Assembly: GCA_029255685.2 (NCBI GenBank)
Contig: CM055317.2
Span: 77,303,460-77,367,459, forward strand
DNA: 64,000 bases
Direction of reading: 5' to 3'
From: Silene conica
Lineage: Eukaryota; Streptophyta; Magnoliopsida; Caryophyllales; Caryophyllaceae
Position 1 is the first letter of the stretch, and every line of letters starts with the position of its first letter. The notes beneath the pieces are model-generated. The model saw only the letters and a list, made by a program, of their open reading frames with translations, ran no database searches and was not told where the DNA came from. The position numbers were made by a program, and so were the translations under genes. This document shows positions 13,616 to 26,927 of the stretch, piece by piece.

Positions 13616-16600
13616 ATGTCGACCGTTATGCAGAAAATCAAGGATATTGAAGATGAGGTAATACTTAAACGACTGTTTGAATTAGGTCTTTCTGGAAATT
13701 TTGATTTTTTTGGTGTTTTAATAGGGAATTTTGTGCAGATGGCCAAGACTCAGAAGAACAAAGCTACTGCTCATCATCTTGGTTTATTGAAGGTAATTAT
13801 TGTTCATTCATTGGCTAAATAAATGATTGCGACGGAGGGAATATATTTGTTTTGATGTAGTTCATGTTAGTGGAATTAATAGTGCTTCGAGTGCCGGCTT
13901 ATGATGGATTAAATCGGAATAGCGGAATAAATTAGCGGTCTTTGTTTTATTGTGTGGTGGCAGTTTTGATGGTTTGCCACCCCGATTTTAGTTACTGGTC
14001 ATTTGGAACAACCTGGTAGTCTGTTGCCGACTCGGGGATAAGACTCGAAGGCATTGGGTAATGTTGTCGTCGTTGCCGTAGTGTGCGTTTAATTGGTTGG
14101 ATATGTTCATCCTAGAAATTGCAAAAAAGAGATGGTCATTGTTCTAATGGCTTCCTATTTATTGAGGGGAAGTAGTGGGTATGTATCAGTGTATGATACT
14201 ATGATACTCCCTTTGTCCCGATCATCTGCTTACCCTTGATTGATTGCTTATCCTTGATTAAAATACCACCCAATGAATCTAAAAGGTGAACAAACGAGAA
14301 AGGGTAATTTATTACTCCCTTCATCCCTTTCATTTGTTTTATCTTTGACTAAAACACTCCTTACAAAAAATAAAAAAGGTGATCCCCAATTATTGCTGAT
14401 ATAAATTCTGGACTATTAATGTCAGATAGGCAGTATTCATAGTGTGCTGTGTTTGTGCTCATATTTAGGACCCAACTGTATATTTGTGCATGGTTTAATA
14501 TCCAGTTCCTTGTTTAGGCGAAACTTGCAAAGCTACGGAGGGAACTTTTGACACCCACTACAAAGGGGGGTGCTGGTGCTGGTGAAGGTTTTGATGTTAC
14601 AAAGAGTGGTGATGCCCGAGTCGGATTGGTCGGCTTTCCATCTGTGGGGAAATCAACCCTGCTAAATAAGCTGACTGGCACCTTCTCTGAGGTTGATATC
14701 CTTCAATCCTATCTCATTTTATCGTGCATACAAGATAGTGATGAAAGATATGGTGAATTTGTTATTTTCATTGTCCTCATGCACACGGTCTAACCTCTTC
14801 ATGATTTGGTGCTGGTCCTCATAATATTTTGCATGTAAAGAACCCTCGTTTCACACGGTTTTAGGAGGTATGAGGCACACAAAGGTGACGAGGGCACATT
14901 AATTGTTACGCAATGCTTGAGAATTGAGACAGAGGCGTGCCTGAGGGAGATGAGTCATATTGTTTTTGCAAACAAAGCTATATTTTTTTATCATAATTTG
15001 TGTAAGTAATGCCTTTGGAACTTAAAGAGGGCTAACATCTAAAAAATGACTCCAAAAGTTAAGAGGTATGGGGTTAGTGAAGAGCATAGTAAATGAACCG
15101 GAGTAAAATAATATGAAAATTGCATAGTATCGTGTCTCGCTAGCTGAATGTAAGGTGACTGTACACGTTCTAGCTAGCCTCTTCTGTGCCTTGCCCTTAG
15201 GTGCATTTATTTATACTAAGCTATTCCAATCTGAATTCAGTTACAAGCCCTTCTCATGTGTTGGCTGATACGGAAAATATCTTGATCTCCATTGCAAGCA
15301 CACACCTACAATTTCTTGTACTTCCTTAAATCATAAACAATAGTCTTGCCTTATAGGTTTGTTGATAACCATGTGGTTTCGTTGTCGCTTTGGCTCTTTG
15401 TCTTTCATCGCTGTACCCGTAGCTATTGTTTCAAGGGTATACTTCTGTTTGCTCTGTTTTTATGTCATGAATATGGTTGTGAATTCCGTGTCAATTTCGT
15501 AAGTTGTTTTATATGTTTTTTTAACAGGTTGCTTCATATGAATTCACTACCTTGACTTGCATTCCTGGGGTTATAATGTATCGAGGAGCAAAAATTCAGG
15601 TAAAACTTAGATCCCTGTGCAGATGTACTCTTTGCACTGTTGTACTGTTCATCGAATACTCGAATGTACTTTATCCATCAACAAACTGATTCATTTAAAA
15701 GCAAAAGCATAAGAGGAAATTCTTAATTGTCACACTTCATAATGCTCTAGCTATTAGTAAACAATATCCAGCTGTTCCTTCCCCTGTTCATCCCGTCATC
15801 TCGTGCCTTCCCTGCATGAGTCGCACTAATGGCTGTTGTTTGCTGTTGTTGCCAATGGTGTTACTGTTAGATAATTCATTATTATAGATTGTTTTTCTTT
15901 GGTATTCCTTTCAATCTAATGGTCTTTTCATCAATATTTTTGGCAGCTGCTGGACTTACCAGGTATCATTGAGGGTGCAAAGGATGGTAAAGGTAGAGGA
16001 AGACAGGTAATATGTCTACTAGTGCTCAGAACTAGTTTTATGAGTCCGGTTGACTTGCTCATCATCAGTGTTTTATTTGGTACTCATAATTTGTTTATTC
16101 AATGCTTACAGTAATGTCTTTTTTGAAATGTCTGATAAAGTGTTCCACCTCTTTACTTAGTGGCAGCCTGCATGGTATTTGAGTTTAAATCGACTCATGT
16201 CCTCCATAAGTGAACTATATACAGTCACTCAACAGTCAACACTCAAACATCACTCGATGGGAAGTAGAGGTGGCAATTGGGTCACTTGGGTCGGTTATGG
16301 GTGGGGTCAAAGCGGTTTAGCCGTTTAGGTCATATTGGGTTTGGGTTGTGTCGGTTCAGTGACGGGCTGGGGTCGGTTGTAGTTCATGTCGGGTCATCTT
16401 TGGGTTGGGTTAGTACTTGGTCATGTTATCAACATACATTTTATCTCATGTATGTAGTTTTTGATGGGTACGTTTAAACAATGTGTAGGTGTAATACTTG
16501 TAATTTCAGGTGAAAACAATTAAGATGAATGTCAATTTGGTCTTACTTACACCATTATTAAGCTAGTTCATTATCGGGGCATCTATCGGGTTGAGTCAAA

Positions 16601-19600
16601 TTAGGGTCATGGCCGGGTCGGGCTCAGGTTGGAAAAACTAAGGCTTTTATCAGTTATTGCCTTACTGTGTTAGCCTCAGATCAAGTCGGTTTTGGTTCAC
16701 CCAGTTTTCGGGTTCTATCGGGTCTGGTTTCGGGTGGGTCAGGTCAGGTTTTTCGTGTCAGGTCAGCTTCAGCTTTATAGAGGCAAGTAGCGCGAGTCTT
16801 GCAATACAAAGTCGAGACTCTGATTGTTTATTTGTTTTTCGTGCGAGCAATCAAGCTTCGTAACAAAGTTGAAAGTGGCATAACGGAAACGCGTTTTTTT
16901 TTACTTTGCTTTGTTTCTGATGTTGATATTTTGTGATAGAAAGGCCAAATGGGTTGATGTTTGGGGTTTGTAATGTCAACTTTTCTGGAAAGTTGGTCAT
17001 ACTGATTTTAGAAATTCTCAAGACTATGCTCCTTAGTCCGTAGAATGGTAATTGCTTGTAGCATTATCACCTATTATGTTACTATAAGATAATGGAGTAG
17101 GTGGTTACTGGTAATTCCGTTTTTTCCCTTTAAATTCTCCCATTTGTTTTCTGCCACTTTTTAACAAATGAGTCACCTTTTCCTATTTGTCCCCCACTAT
17201 CTTTCCTCACAGTAAACTCATCCTCACGAACCCAACCAACATACCCTCCCTACCACGACATAACACACCATCACAACCTGAATAGAAACTAACCACCAAC
17301 ATCACCAGCAGTGTGCACCACCGACCACAATTAAAACCGTTGAAAACAACCTAACACCACTGAGAGCTGTCAATGAGACCAACTTTACTAAGCACCACCA
17401 CCCAAATTACAGCGTCAATGAGAAGACCACGATAGTCACCCCTGCATCACCATTATCAACACCTTCCGTTACCTACTTTATCCATCATACAAATTACAAA
17501 CATATAGTGTGAAATGCATCTATGGACGCCCTGACCATGGGCCTTGTGGTTGCGGGTACTCACTCTCCTGGTGCCTCTGGGTCCTTTAAAAACTGTCCAG
17601 TGTGTAATGTTATGTTGTCCTACATTTTTCAGGAGCCCAACAAACCTGAATTGGCTCCGCATCTAATTCTATTGTCCCTTGAGACTGACGGTCGGAGTTG
17701 TAAATGTTGCTTTGTTTTTTTTCCAGGTTATCAGCACTGCACGAACTTGCAACTGCATTTTAATCGTTCTTGATGCAATAAAACCAATTACTCACAAGCG
17801 TCTGATAGAAAAAGAGCTGGAAGGATTTGGCATTCGGTAAAATTTACTCATTTATAGGTGTCTATTTATTTCTGGCAGATGAGGATTATGGCTGTGCTTT
17901 TTGCTTGGTTGCCGTCTTTTACTTTACTGGGTGACTTTTTTTAGTTGATCATAAGAAAAAGTTAAAATGACCAAAAACCATTTTAAGTGGTAAATGTGGG
18001 CTTATTGTGCTGTATTTGTGATCTCTATATTCGGAACCATGTGCATTAAGCTAACTTATGGCTTCCTTTCTATCCCGCGTTCATTTTTTTCCCTGGGGGA
18101 CTGATAAGTGATGGCCGTATGTAGTGGGTATTATCCTTAACCTGCCTTTGAGGCGGAGGAGCAGCTAGTGGTTGCTCTGTATGTTTGAAGCCTGGCAACA
18201 AGCTTTCGGCTTCCAGTGTAGTGTTGTCATATTTTTGTTCATGATTCTCAACTAACATAAGAGATTCTATTTGTTCATGATTCTCAGCTAACATGAGATT
18301 CTATTTGTTCATGATTCTTAGCTAACATACACAAGATATTCTTCGAAATACAGGAGTTAACATGTAGCTAAAGTTCATTTATCTAGTGACACTTAACATA
18401 GATATTTCGTAAAATTATCATTAATTGGCATGTTAAAATAATAAAATGTAAAGAAATAGAGTATTTTCATATTGTCTTCAATAGTGTACATTACAAGAAA
18501 GCATCGGACAGAGTTAATGTTGGTTGACTGCTAAAGTCAAATAGAGACAATATAAATTGATGGAGGGAGTATCATATATTTGTCACAATCTGTTCTTTAG
18601 TGGGGGACTCGTCTTGGGTCTTTACGCCACATATAATTTTACGGTCTAGTTTTATTTCTTGCTTTCCTATGTTCCTGGTGTATATATTATGTTTTCTCTT
18701 AAATATATTTTACTTTCAATCAGGCTGAATAAGGAACCTCCGAATCTAACCTTTCGCCGGAAAGAAAAGGGTGGTATTAATTTCACATCGACAGTGCCTA
18801 ATACTCATCTAGATCTGGAAACAGTTAAGGCAATTTGTAGCGAATACAGAATTCATAATGCTGATATCACTCTTCGAATGGATGCAACGGCGGATGATCT
18901 TATTGATGTAATTGAGGGAAGTAGAGTTTATATTCCATGCGTATACGTTCTAAACAAAATTGATCAGATTACTCTGGAGGAATTGTCGATTCTAGATAGG
19001 CTTCCGCATTATTGCCCTATCAGGTTTGTCTCATTGCTGGAAATCAGTCTTGTTTTGTTATATTTTGTTTGCAAGGTTTATAATTTTTGAAGCGTGCTTG
19101 TGTTCTTTTTGTTATTTGGGATGCTTCTGATTCTAGCATGTGTAATCGTCATTTTCACCAATATTTGCTTTGGCACTCAGTAGTTATACATTTATACATC
19201 ATTTGTGCATAGGATTTTGGACTAACTGTTAGGTAACCTCATGGGTGATGTAATTGTCGCCGACTGCTTTTTCCCTATTTGGTGATTTTGTAGATGGTAT
19301 TCTAAAATCTTAGCAAGAAAGAGAACAAAAATATTTTTAGCAGCTGAAGTTGGATCAGAGAGTCCTGAAGGTAGTTATTCTGGACTTCTGGTGATGCACA
19401 GCTTCAAAAAGATGAGTAAACAAGCTGATTAAATTGGTAACTGGGGCATAACAGGGTTTCCTTTTAAAACTATTATAGTGTAGAATTTGAGATAAAACTA
19501 CTAAGGTGGCAGTATACTGTGTTGCTTGCTTTACTCCCCAGGCCCTAACCTTCAAATGGAAGGTGGAAAAAGTTTGAAGGCTATAATCCCCTTTTTAACT

Positions 19601-21275
19601 TGTAAGTGAATGTTTTTATTATTGTCTATCTTTTCTGATGAACTGACCGAAATCATATGCAGTGCTCATCTAGAGTGGAACCTTGATGGTCTGCTGGAGA
19701 AGATCTGGGAATACCTAAATCTTACTCGTATTTACACAAAACCAAAGGGAATGAATCCAGATTATAATGACCCTGTCATCCTTTCATCTAGGACAAGAAC
19801 TATAGAAGACTTCTGTTGTCGAATTCACAAAGACTTCATCAAACAATTCAAGTAGTAAGTTCCATTCTCATATTTGCTTTCATGTTATGACTGTTATAAT
19901 CACCTATCATGGTCACATTTTTCCTCGTCTTCTTGAAGCTTTGTGTTTCACCTGCAAGCATAACAGAGACTATATTGGTAGTCTGGGAAGATGTGACTAG
20001 ACTGACTACGCAATATTTGATTGTGCATGTTTTTTTATTTTTTATTTTTATTTTTAAGGAAGGCAAAAAGACAATCCTTTCCCCAATTTACTCCATCCTT
20101 CCTTTATCTAGCCCGTTCACCCGTCAGATCAACCTCAAGCTCCTCTTCAAAAACAACAAACAGAAGAAAGAGATGCAATTGTGGCATCACAAAGAACAAT
20201 TCTTATCCTCGTTGTTGTCTTCCTCTCCTCTTTCCCATTTTTAATGTTTTCTACTTCTTCCCTTGGCTATTCTCATTTTGTTCCATGTCTTTCCTTTCTC
20301 CCAGTCTTCCATGTCTCCCTCCTTTGCCATTTCTTCCCTTGGCTTGGTAGTTTGAAGTATCTTAAGTATAATGACTTTGATGGTCTAATAGGCGAATGGT
20401 AATTAGAAAGCCTTTTTTACAGAGTTATCAAAGCAACACTGAAATTATTACACTTGGCTAGGAGTTTCATCAAATCAATGTTAAAGTGAGAATCCTTTGA
20501 ATAAATAATTAGGGGTTTTATTCAATAATCAATGATGAAATTAATACCTTTAGTCAATGAGTGGTATAGAGATAAAAGAAAAGGGAGTAGTAGTGAGCAG
20601 TGAGTTATGGTGTTTTATCGTTCATGTCAATAATGATGATTGTCTTGGTTGAGTGAAGGAGGTTGGAGAATGGTGGTGATATCTTACTTATGGTGGAATA
20701 CTGGATTGGAGTTGTTGGGGAATATAAATAATAGGGAAGATCAGATGTAAGAGTTAAGACCATCTTTATAATATACATGTAAAAATTTAAAATGGAAATA
20801 AGACGGAGTTGACTTTTTTGACAGAAAAATCCGGCTTGCCAACTGATTACCTATCAACAAAAATAGTAAATGGTATTCGTAGCCTCGTAGGTTCTTGGTG
20901 ACCATTTTTTTTCATGAGTATATTTTTGAGTGACTTAACTTCCCTGGGATGTAGCCTGTAGGTGTTCTATCTGTCTCGGCTGTATTTTATTCTTCTTTGT
21001 CCAAGTTGCTTCTATTGTTTGTGAATTATCTGAAAATAAATAATTAAAAGTGAGAATGATTTTGATTTCTATTACAGTGCACTTGTGTGGGGATCGAGTG
21101 TGAAGCACAAGCCACAAAAAGTCGGCAAGGTTTGTCTATACATTATGCATTTCCTCAAGACAATGGTAAATTACTCGTACATCAGTGAAATCTTCTAGCA
21201 TTAATCATGTCTTTAATGCTTCAGGAACATGAACTTGAGGATGAAGATGTGGTTCAGATTATCAAGAAGATCTAA
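13616..21275 (+). CDS. DRG1: Developmentally regulated GTP-binding protein DRG1
   Basis: Ten exons: 13616-13657, 13739-13792, 14518-14691, 15528-15599, 15947-16006, 17727-17836, 18724-19023, 19663-19854, 21078-21129 and 21225-21275. All are bounded by GT-AG and phase-consistent, giving 368 aa against about 367 in the family. It is an OBG/DRG-class GTPase. The N-terminal helical segment is [20 protein letters not shown]. The G1 P-loop GFPSVGKS is at residues 71-78, switch I Thr in YEFTTLT follows near 97, DLPG (G3) is at 117-120 and NKID (G4) at 248-251. The C-terminal TGS domain ends in [15 protein letters not shown]1 proteins act in the cytosol with DFRP-type partners and bind translating ribosomes (known for the family). 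Intron 8 is 1.2 kb. The exon 3 donor GTTGAT is weaker than the others. No coding damage is seen. Confidence 0.97.
16265..16780. repeat. G-rich degenerate repeat in DRG1 intron 5
   Basis: The stretch starts 'tagaggtggcaattgggtc' and contains many GGGT/GGTC words (gggtcggtt, gggtcaggtcagg). This resembles the end and subterminal repeats of small hAT-like elements. A matching inverted right end was not found, so it may be truncated. Confidence 0.35.
18235..18334. repeat. Short minisatellite in DRG1 intron 6
   Basis: Three tandem copies of a 34-36 bp unit, each starting ttgttcatgattct, begin at 18235, 18271 and 18305. Confidence 0.75.
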
Positions 21276-21393
21276 TTATAAGACACATCATACGGAGCAG
21301 CGGCGTCGTCGTTCTTTTATCATCAACTGTCAAGCTGAAGCTGGTTTTTGATACTTCAAGAGTCAAGACTAGTTGTAGAAGCATGTGCATTGT

Positions 21394-21509
21394 TTTTTTT
21401 TTTTTTTTGGTTCAAATGAGCGCACTATGTCGTGGGTGAGAATCGAACCCCCAACTTCAAGGTTGGGATGAGAGAGCTCTTACCACTGAGCTAACTCTTG
21501 TTCTCTTGT
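21394..21509 (-). mobile_element. tRNA-derived SINE just downstream of DRG1
   Basis: On the minus strand the body contains a pol III A box (TAGCTCAGTGG) and a B box (GGTTCGATTCT) in tRNA-like spacing, and ends in a poly-A tail (the T run at 21393-21408). A 12-bp target duplication CATGTGCATTGT flanks it at 21382-21393 and 21510-21521. It lies about 120 bp past the DRG1 stop codon, so it is probably inside or next to the DRG1 3' UTR. A tRNA pseudogene is less likely given the tail and duplication. Confidence 0.85.
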
Positions 21510-22047
21510 CATGTGCATTGTCCAGTTCGAGTTGCTAGTATTAGCTATACTATGTTTACCAGACTTGGTTAGATGTGTTGTAAACTAGTGGGTCCAGTGA
21601 CGGAACCAATTATTTTATGAAAAATCGTTACGATTTTGGTTTGAAATAAAGTGTCGTACCCTTATTTGAGCTTCATATCTTGAAGGTGCATGTAAAATCC
21701 ACTTACCAGGAATATTTTCATGTAAAATTACTAGGGATGAAAGATGCATTATTGGTTTTAATTATCTGTGAATAAATACTCCGCAAGACCATTCATCCAC
21801 CTTGGTTTGGGCCTCGAATCCCCTTCAGGGACGAGGTGTCGAGGACACTTTCTTAGGCGGTGGCTGAAAAATTCCTCCACTTGGATGTAGCTTCTGACTG
21901 TCTGAAGCTGGTTTTGCAAATTCTGGGAGAGGAGATGGTTGATCAAACCCCCAAGATCACATTACAGAAACTGTCTCAGATAGAATACAAATATAGTTAT
22001 GTTTAAGGTCACCGTTGCGACGGAGCAAGCTTTTAACCTCTCACAAT

Positions 22048-22816
22048 TAGGGATGGCCGACTTAGACCCTAAGGGTCTGATCCTAATGGGTCGGGTATAA
22101 GTCTGAATTTTTAGATCGTTTGGGTATGGGCCTTACATGAATACTTCGGGTCCAGGTCTTGGTGTTGGGACCCTACCCGACCCTTAAACATTTATATTTA
22201 TTAAAAAAAGAGAAAAAATACACATACGAACGTCAATAACCCAAATAAAACACATACAGATGGTTGTTGTTAGTTATGAGTAATATCGCATATTCAAATA
22301 CCCATTAAGTCTGAGGAAATTAATGAAAATGATAAATTTGAGCATTAGATAAACGATATACTCCATCCTATTCCATATTTTGTTCCCCTTTGTATTGGGC
22401 ACAAAGATTAAGGTGAGAAATAAAATAAGTGTAGAAAATTGTGTGGGGTTGGGTGATAGGAGAGAGATATGAATAATTAGGAATTAAATAATAAATAGTG
22501 GGCCAAAAACATTAAAAAAATAATAAAATAGGAGTAAAAGAGATGGGTGGGGTTTGATAATAGGAGATAGAAATGAATAAAATAAGAATAAAGGTTTCCA
22601 AAATAGGAAAGGGGAAGAAAACCTGAATAATCCGTTTTAGAAAATAGGGAAGAAAATATGGAATAGGAGAGAGTAATTTAGAAAAAAATTGATTAGTTAA
22701 AGAAAAAAGCAGACCCAAGCAGACCTCTTGGTCGGGAATGGGGTCAAGGTATGTGACTCAGGGTCGGGTCTGGGTCTTGCTGGACCCTACCCAGACCCTA
22801 CCGCTTGCTAACCCTA
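22048..22816. mobile_element. Non-autonomous hAT-type element, 769 bp
   Basis: It begins TAGGGATGGCC, ends GCTAACCCTA and is flanked by a perfect 8-bp duplication CTCACAAT (22040-22047 and 22817-22824), typical of hAT insertion. The ends carry repeated GACCCTA / GGGTC words. No transposase is encoded. A Stowaway-like element is nested inside. Confidence 0.75.
22361..22673. mobile_element. Stowaway-like MITE nested in the hAT element
   Basis: It begins CTCCATCCTATTCCATATTT, ends AAATATGGAATAGGAGAGAG, and has TA on both sides (22359-22360 and 22674-22675). The arms pair over about 25 bp. It is 313 bp and non-coding. Confidence 0.7.
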
Positions 22817-22824
22817 CTCACAAT

Positions 22825-24649
22825 CCTCTTCCACTTGTCCCCTCACTTGTCTATTTATCTCACATCAAAAGTTTTGACGAATTTTGTCTGTCACAAATGA
22901 GAATTTGCGATGTTTCTATACCTTTTCAAACACATTAATAATACGGCTTGGTACTCCCGAACAACGACGCATTTTTCATATGTAATTGCTCATTCATGTA
23001 CTTTTTTTCATTATTTTTTCCAGCTATACCATTTATTTAGAAATAGCAAAAAAAACTCTCTAATTCTTTTCCTCACACATTTAATTAATTCCACAGAATT
23101 ATTTAGATCCGTCAAATTACACAATTATGAATGCTAATTCTCGAAAGTAATAATTCCAATTTTTAGTTTTATTAGCTATATAACATCTATTAAATAATTA
23201 ATTTATACTAATTAAATTAGGGTTTGCGCTTATACATCGGCTTAGAGATAACGGGCTTCGGCCACCGACTACGTTGGCGATAAGCACTTCCGGCGTTGGC
23301 AGTTGTGTCCTACAGGTGGTGGTAGGTTAGGGGGAGATATGAGCGTCCCAAAATAATGGTTTGTAACACATTACACCATCGACGTCGTTGGGGTAAGGGA
23401 CAACGACCAACTTATGGTGATAAACGGTGTGTGGTTGTGGTTGCAGTGCTGGTGTTGGCAAGGTAGTGTTGTTATTGTCTGCAACTCAATGAACAACACA
23501 ACGCGCTACTATAAGTCTACGACTTAATTCCCATTTGCATTTTTTTCTTTTTTTATGTTTTGTGTTTTTTCGTTTTGCTATTTAGTATTTTAACAATTTT
23601 TTTCTTTTTTTCTTTCAATTTTAGGACACGGACCTTAGAGGCAGCGGTGTAGGTGGTGGATGGTGGCTGACGGTTTGTGGTTTGATGGTAGTAGGTAGAG
23701 TGAGAAAAGACTAAATGAAGATAAGAGAAGAAGGGTATTAAAACGAAATCATTAAAACAAAAGCGCTATTATAGTCATTTACGTCCATGAAAAAGTAAAC
23801 TCGTACATGAATGAGTTTCACCCCTTCCATATCTATATAATCTATCTATATAATAAAATAAAAAGGTTTCTTGAGTATCCATAGAAATGCCACGTATCAC
23901 ATGTTATCTTGATGCCACATCACATATTAACTTATGCCACCTAGGCACCTATCAGCTAACGAGTATTACGGATTTCGGTATTACCTAATTGTCCGTAAAA
24001 AAACAAAACATGCAAAGTCACAAAACTGTTGAACCCCCTCATCCCGTCATCTTCCCACCCTTTGGCATAGCTTCACATATGGGAATAAAACCCGTCTCAA
24101 ATTAAATGCTTCAATTGATCACCTCATTATTACTTTTTGATTACCAACACCATTGGATTATATCATCATCAATTAGAGATTGAACTGAGATGAGAACATT
24201 TATCTTACTGAAAACTTGGACGTTTTTCATTCATCTCCCTAAAACCACTTCAATAATCATTCACCCCCTTAAAATGATCTACAACTCATAAATGCTGATG
24301 AAATGTAAGAGCCAAAAAATGTACGTTCAAATCGAGTTGTTAGTCCAATACTTTCCTTTAGCGGTGTGTTTTTGAACTTGTAAGCTTTCATCTCCTTATC
24401 GCCAAATTGATAATTGGAATTTATTTTGATTTTTGTAAAGTTATAGCACATACTACGATTTTATGTTCATGTTTATCACCTTTAATTAGCTTGCTTCTTT
24501 TACAAATTGTTATGTTCCTTATGTTCATTCTTTTGTGGCTAATTATAATCGAGGAATAATGATGGATTTTGGTGTGATTATGTATGAAATAACTTGCCTT
24601 TGGTATGCTTGATTGAGCATCAAGATATTGCCTTTGGAAGCTGAACTCT
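22825..24649. other. Intergenic, no gene recognised
   Basis: AT-rich. 23220-23500 is relatively GC-rich and CG-containing but has no recognisable coding sequence. A 'tctatataataaaataaaaagg' stretch near 23850 resembles a Helitron 5' end, but no matching 3' end was found. Confidence 0.35.
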
Positions 24650-24667
24650 CACTACAAAACAATGCGC

Positions 24668-25072
24668 TCTTTGCGACGGAATTGTCCGTCGCAAAAAGGG
24701 TGAAATCCGTCGCAAATGATGTTTTTGCGACGGATTTGCGACGGACTGCATCTGTCCCATATTTTTGTCGCAAAAAGTTTATTTGCGACGGATTTTTCGG
24801 TCGCAACAGACGGATTTGCGACGGATTGCATCTGTCCCATATTTTTGTCGCAAAAAGTTTATTTGCGACGGATTTTTCCGTCGCAACACTTTTGCGACGG
24901 ATTGACCTTATTTTGCGACGGACTGACCTTGACCAGAAGTCAAAGTCAGACCAGATTTGAGACGGAATTTCCGTCGCAAAAGTGACTATTTGCGACGGAA
25001 ATTCCGTCGCAAATCTGGTAAAGGTTTGCGACAAAATTCCGTCGCAAATTGAGACATTTCCGTCGCAAATTC
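24668..25072. repeat. CACTA-1 subterminal repeats, 3' side
   Basis: Many direct and inverted copies of TTTGCGACGGA form palindromes such as gacggaaattccgtc. Subterminal arrays of this kind are TNPA-binding sites in known CACTA elements; that role is inferred here. Confidence 0.85.
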
Positions 25073-25316
25073 CTGTATGATTTTCGGGTTTCAGCCGTTT
25101 TTCCAGCTCCCCATTTCCATTGAAATGATTCATTTTTTCCCTTTTGCATGATGTGTAAACCTGCAATTTCAGAAAAACAACCCAGCAACAAAAAACTTGT
25201 CGGAGACAAGGTTTTTAAAACGTCTTTTCATAACTAAAATAAAGGTTGTACAAATGATCATCCAACTAAAAACTAAACATAATCCGCGGTACATCAACTA
25301 AACAACCTAATAAAAC

Positions 25317-26927
25317 CTATCTAACGGTCGTGTCGGTGGGCTGTGGGGTGGCGAAATGACTGGCCGCCCTAGCATTGTCGCCGCCATCATCGTCGAAGTC
25401 GCGTCTCGGCTGAGAAAAGCCTCCCGGGTTGCAGTTCTGAGTAGTGAACTCCCCCCGTTGACTTAAGAACTCTTCAATTGCCTTCAGCCTTTGGGATGTC
25501 TCGAGATCACGTTCTCTTAGCTGAGCATTCTCTCGAAGAACTCTGCAAACGATACCTGCAATGAATAGTCAAACATGATATTATATTCATTTAGTAAACG
25601 GTTAAATAATTGGTTAGTCTTAATTTTTACTAAACTATAAAATACAAACCTGGGGTGTATGATGATTGGGTCCCAGCACTTGAGTGACGACGACGCTCGT
25701 AAATGACTGGGGCTGCATTTCCCATACCGAGTATCAACCCTTTCTTGTTGAAACCGCCGTGTTCTTCGAAGTAGATCTCGTTGTCGTCGATATCTTGCTC
25801 CGGGATCCCTTCACTTATCATTTTCAACTTTCTTGAAAGAACTTTTTCCTACAAAACAAAAATAAAATGTGATTAGTATACGTTAATTAATTAGTAAACC
25901 AAATTACTAAAACATAAAGAAAAGTTTCTGTTAACTTACAAAGAGTGCTTTGGGTTTCGTTGATAGCCAACCCTTCTTGGCATGCTTTTTTGTCTTCTCC
26001 AGCAACTTCAAGGCGGATGGTACATCCCTCCCATCTTCTCCAGCCTGCAATTTAAATCCAACGGCACTTGTTAAAAAAAATATTCAAGATTGTCAAAGGG
26101 TGAAAATTATTCAAGACAAGAAAAAGTGAATTAAAAACTAAGAAATTACCATTTCATCCATCATTTGTAGGGTGTTTTTACGACCCATAATGTGAGTACC
26201 TAAGGCCTTGCCTTTTTCGGTACTTCCCGACATCCGGTTGGTCTTGTTTTTGTCGGATTTCTCTTGGAATTTTGGATCGTCCTTTCTTCCCTTTAGTTGT
26301 TCGAAAATATCGGCCGGTATCCACTGCGGCCTTTGCTCCGTTGTTTTCCTCATAGCGTAGTGGATTCTTTTGCGAAGGCGGTCTTTCATCATGTCTTCCC
26401 ACGCCGACCTAACCGCTGCTCTATCACGAGGGTGAAAGGTAACTTTTTTCTGTTTAAAAAAAAAAATAGTTAAATAAATATGAAACAATAAATAGGTAAT
26501 AAATAATAAAACGGAAATAGGTAGTAAACAGTTAATAAATACCTCAAACCAATTCCACCACTCTTCCTTAATGGCATCCGACGCTTCTGACCAGTTGGGC
26601 GCATACTCCTTGTAGTTGCAAATAATGGTCTGTGTTATAAGATTAGAAACGTCTTTGTGACTGAACTTGAAAAAGAGTTAAATGTGAAAATAAAATAGTC
26701 AACAAGTAATCATATTATAATCAATATATACATATATATAATCAATTATCCGTAAACAAATAAGATACTTACCACTTGGCGCCTTCGTAATCAGTCGGAT
26801 CGAGGTGTATTCGATGTGTAGGCGGCTGAGGCTCAGGTGGAACAATCTCATCCTCATCATCATTAGCTCCCGATCGTCCTCCCTCAGGCTGACGACTACC
26901 ACCACCTCGTCGTCTTCCGCCCGACAT
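25317..26927 (-). CDS. TNPA-like CACTA accessory transposition protein (Ptta/En/Spm family)
   Basis: Six exons on the minus strand: 26927-26773, 26660-26543, 26449-26150, 26044-25940, 25848-25650 and 25555-25317. All introns are GT-AG and phase-consistent, giving 371 aa without a stop. The N terminus is Arg/Gly-rich (SGGRRRGGGSR), then acidic. The centre has the WWNWFEKK...HPRDR pattern and a long basic stretch that I recognise as the plant transposase Ptta/En/Spm family (Transposase_24). A C-terminal helix (LRENAQLRERDLETSQRL) is predicted to form a coiled coil. In En/Spm, TNPA binds subterminal repeats and brings the ends together for TNP2; here the likely target is the TTTGCGACGGA array. 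The 5' half is absent from CACTA-2. Confidence 0.85.

Noticed and set aside
21394..21509. A functional tRNA gene on the minus strand
   Set aside because: A and B boxes are present, but the poly-A tail and 12-bp target duplication show a SINE; a full cloverleaf is not evident.
23840..24010. Possible Helitron 5' end (tctatataataaaataaaaagg)
   Set aside because: No CTRR end with a hairpin was found within a reasonable distance, and no Rep/helicase sequence is present.
24668..25072. CRISPR-like regularly spaced repeats
   Set aside because: Spacing is irregular, repeats occur in both orientations and the context is a plant CACTA element.
24613..25166. Long open frames on both strands over the CACTA-1 subterminal array
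   Set aside because: They translate the TTTGCGACGGA repeat (CDGF, RRKSVA, ATEFPSQ words) and are open only because the repeat lacks stops.
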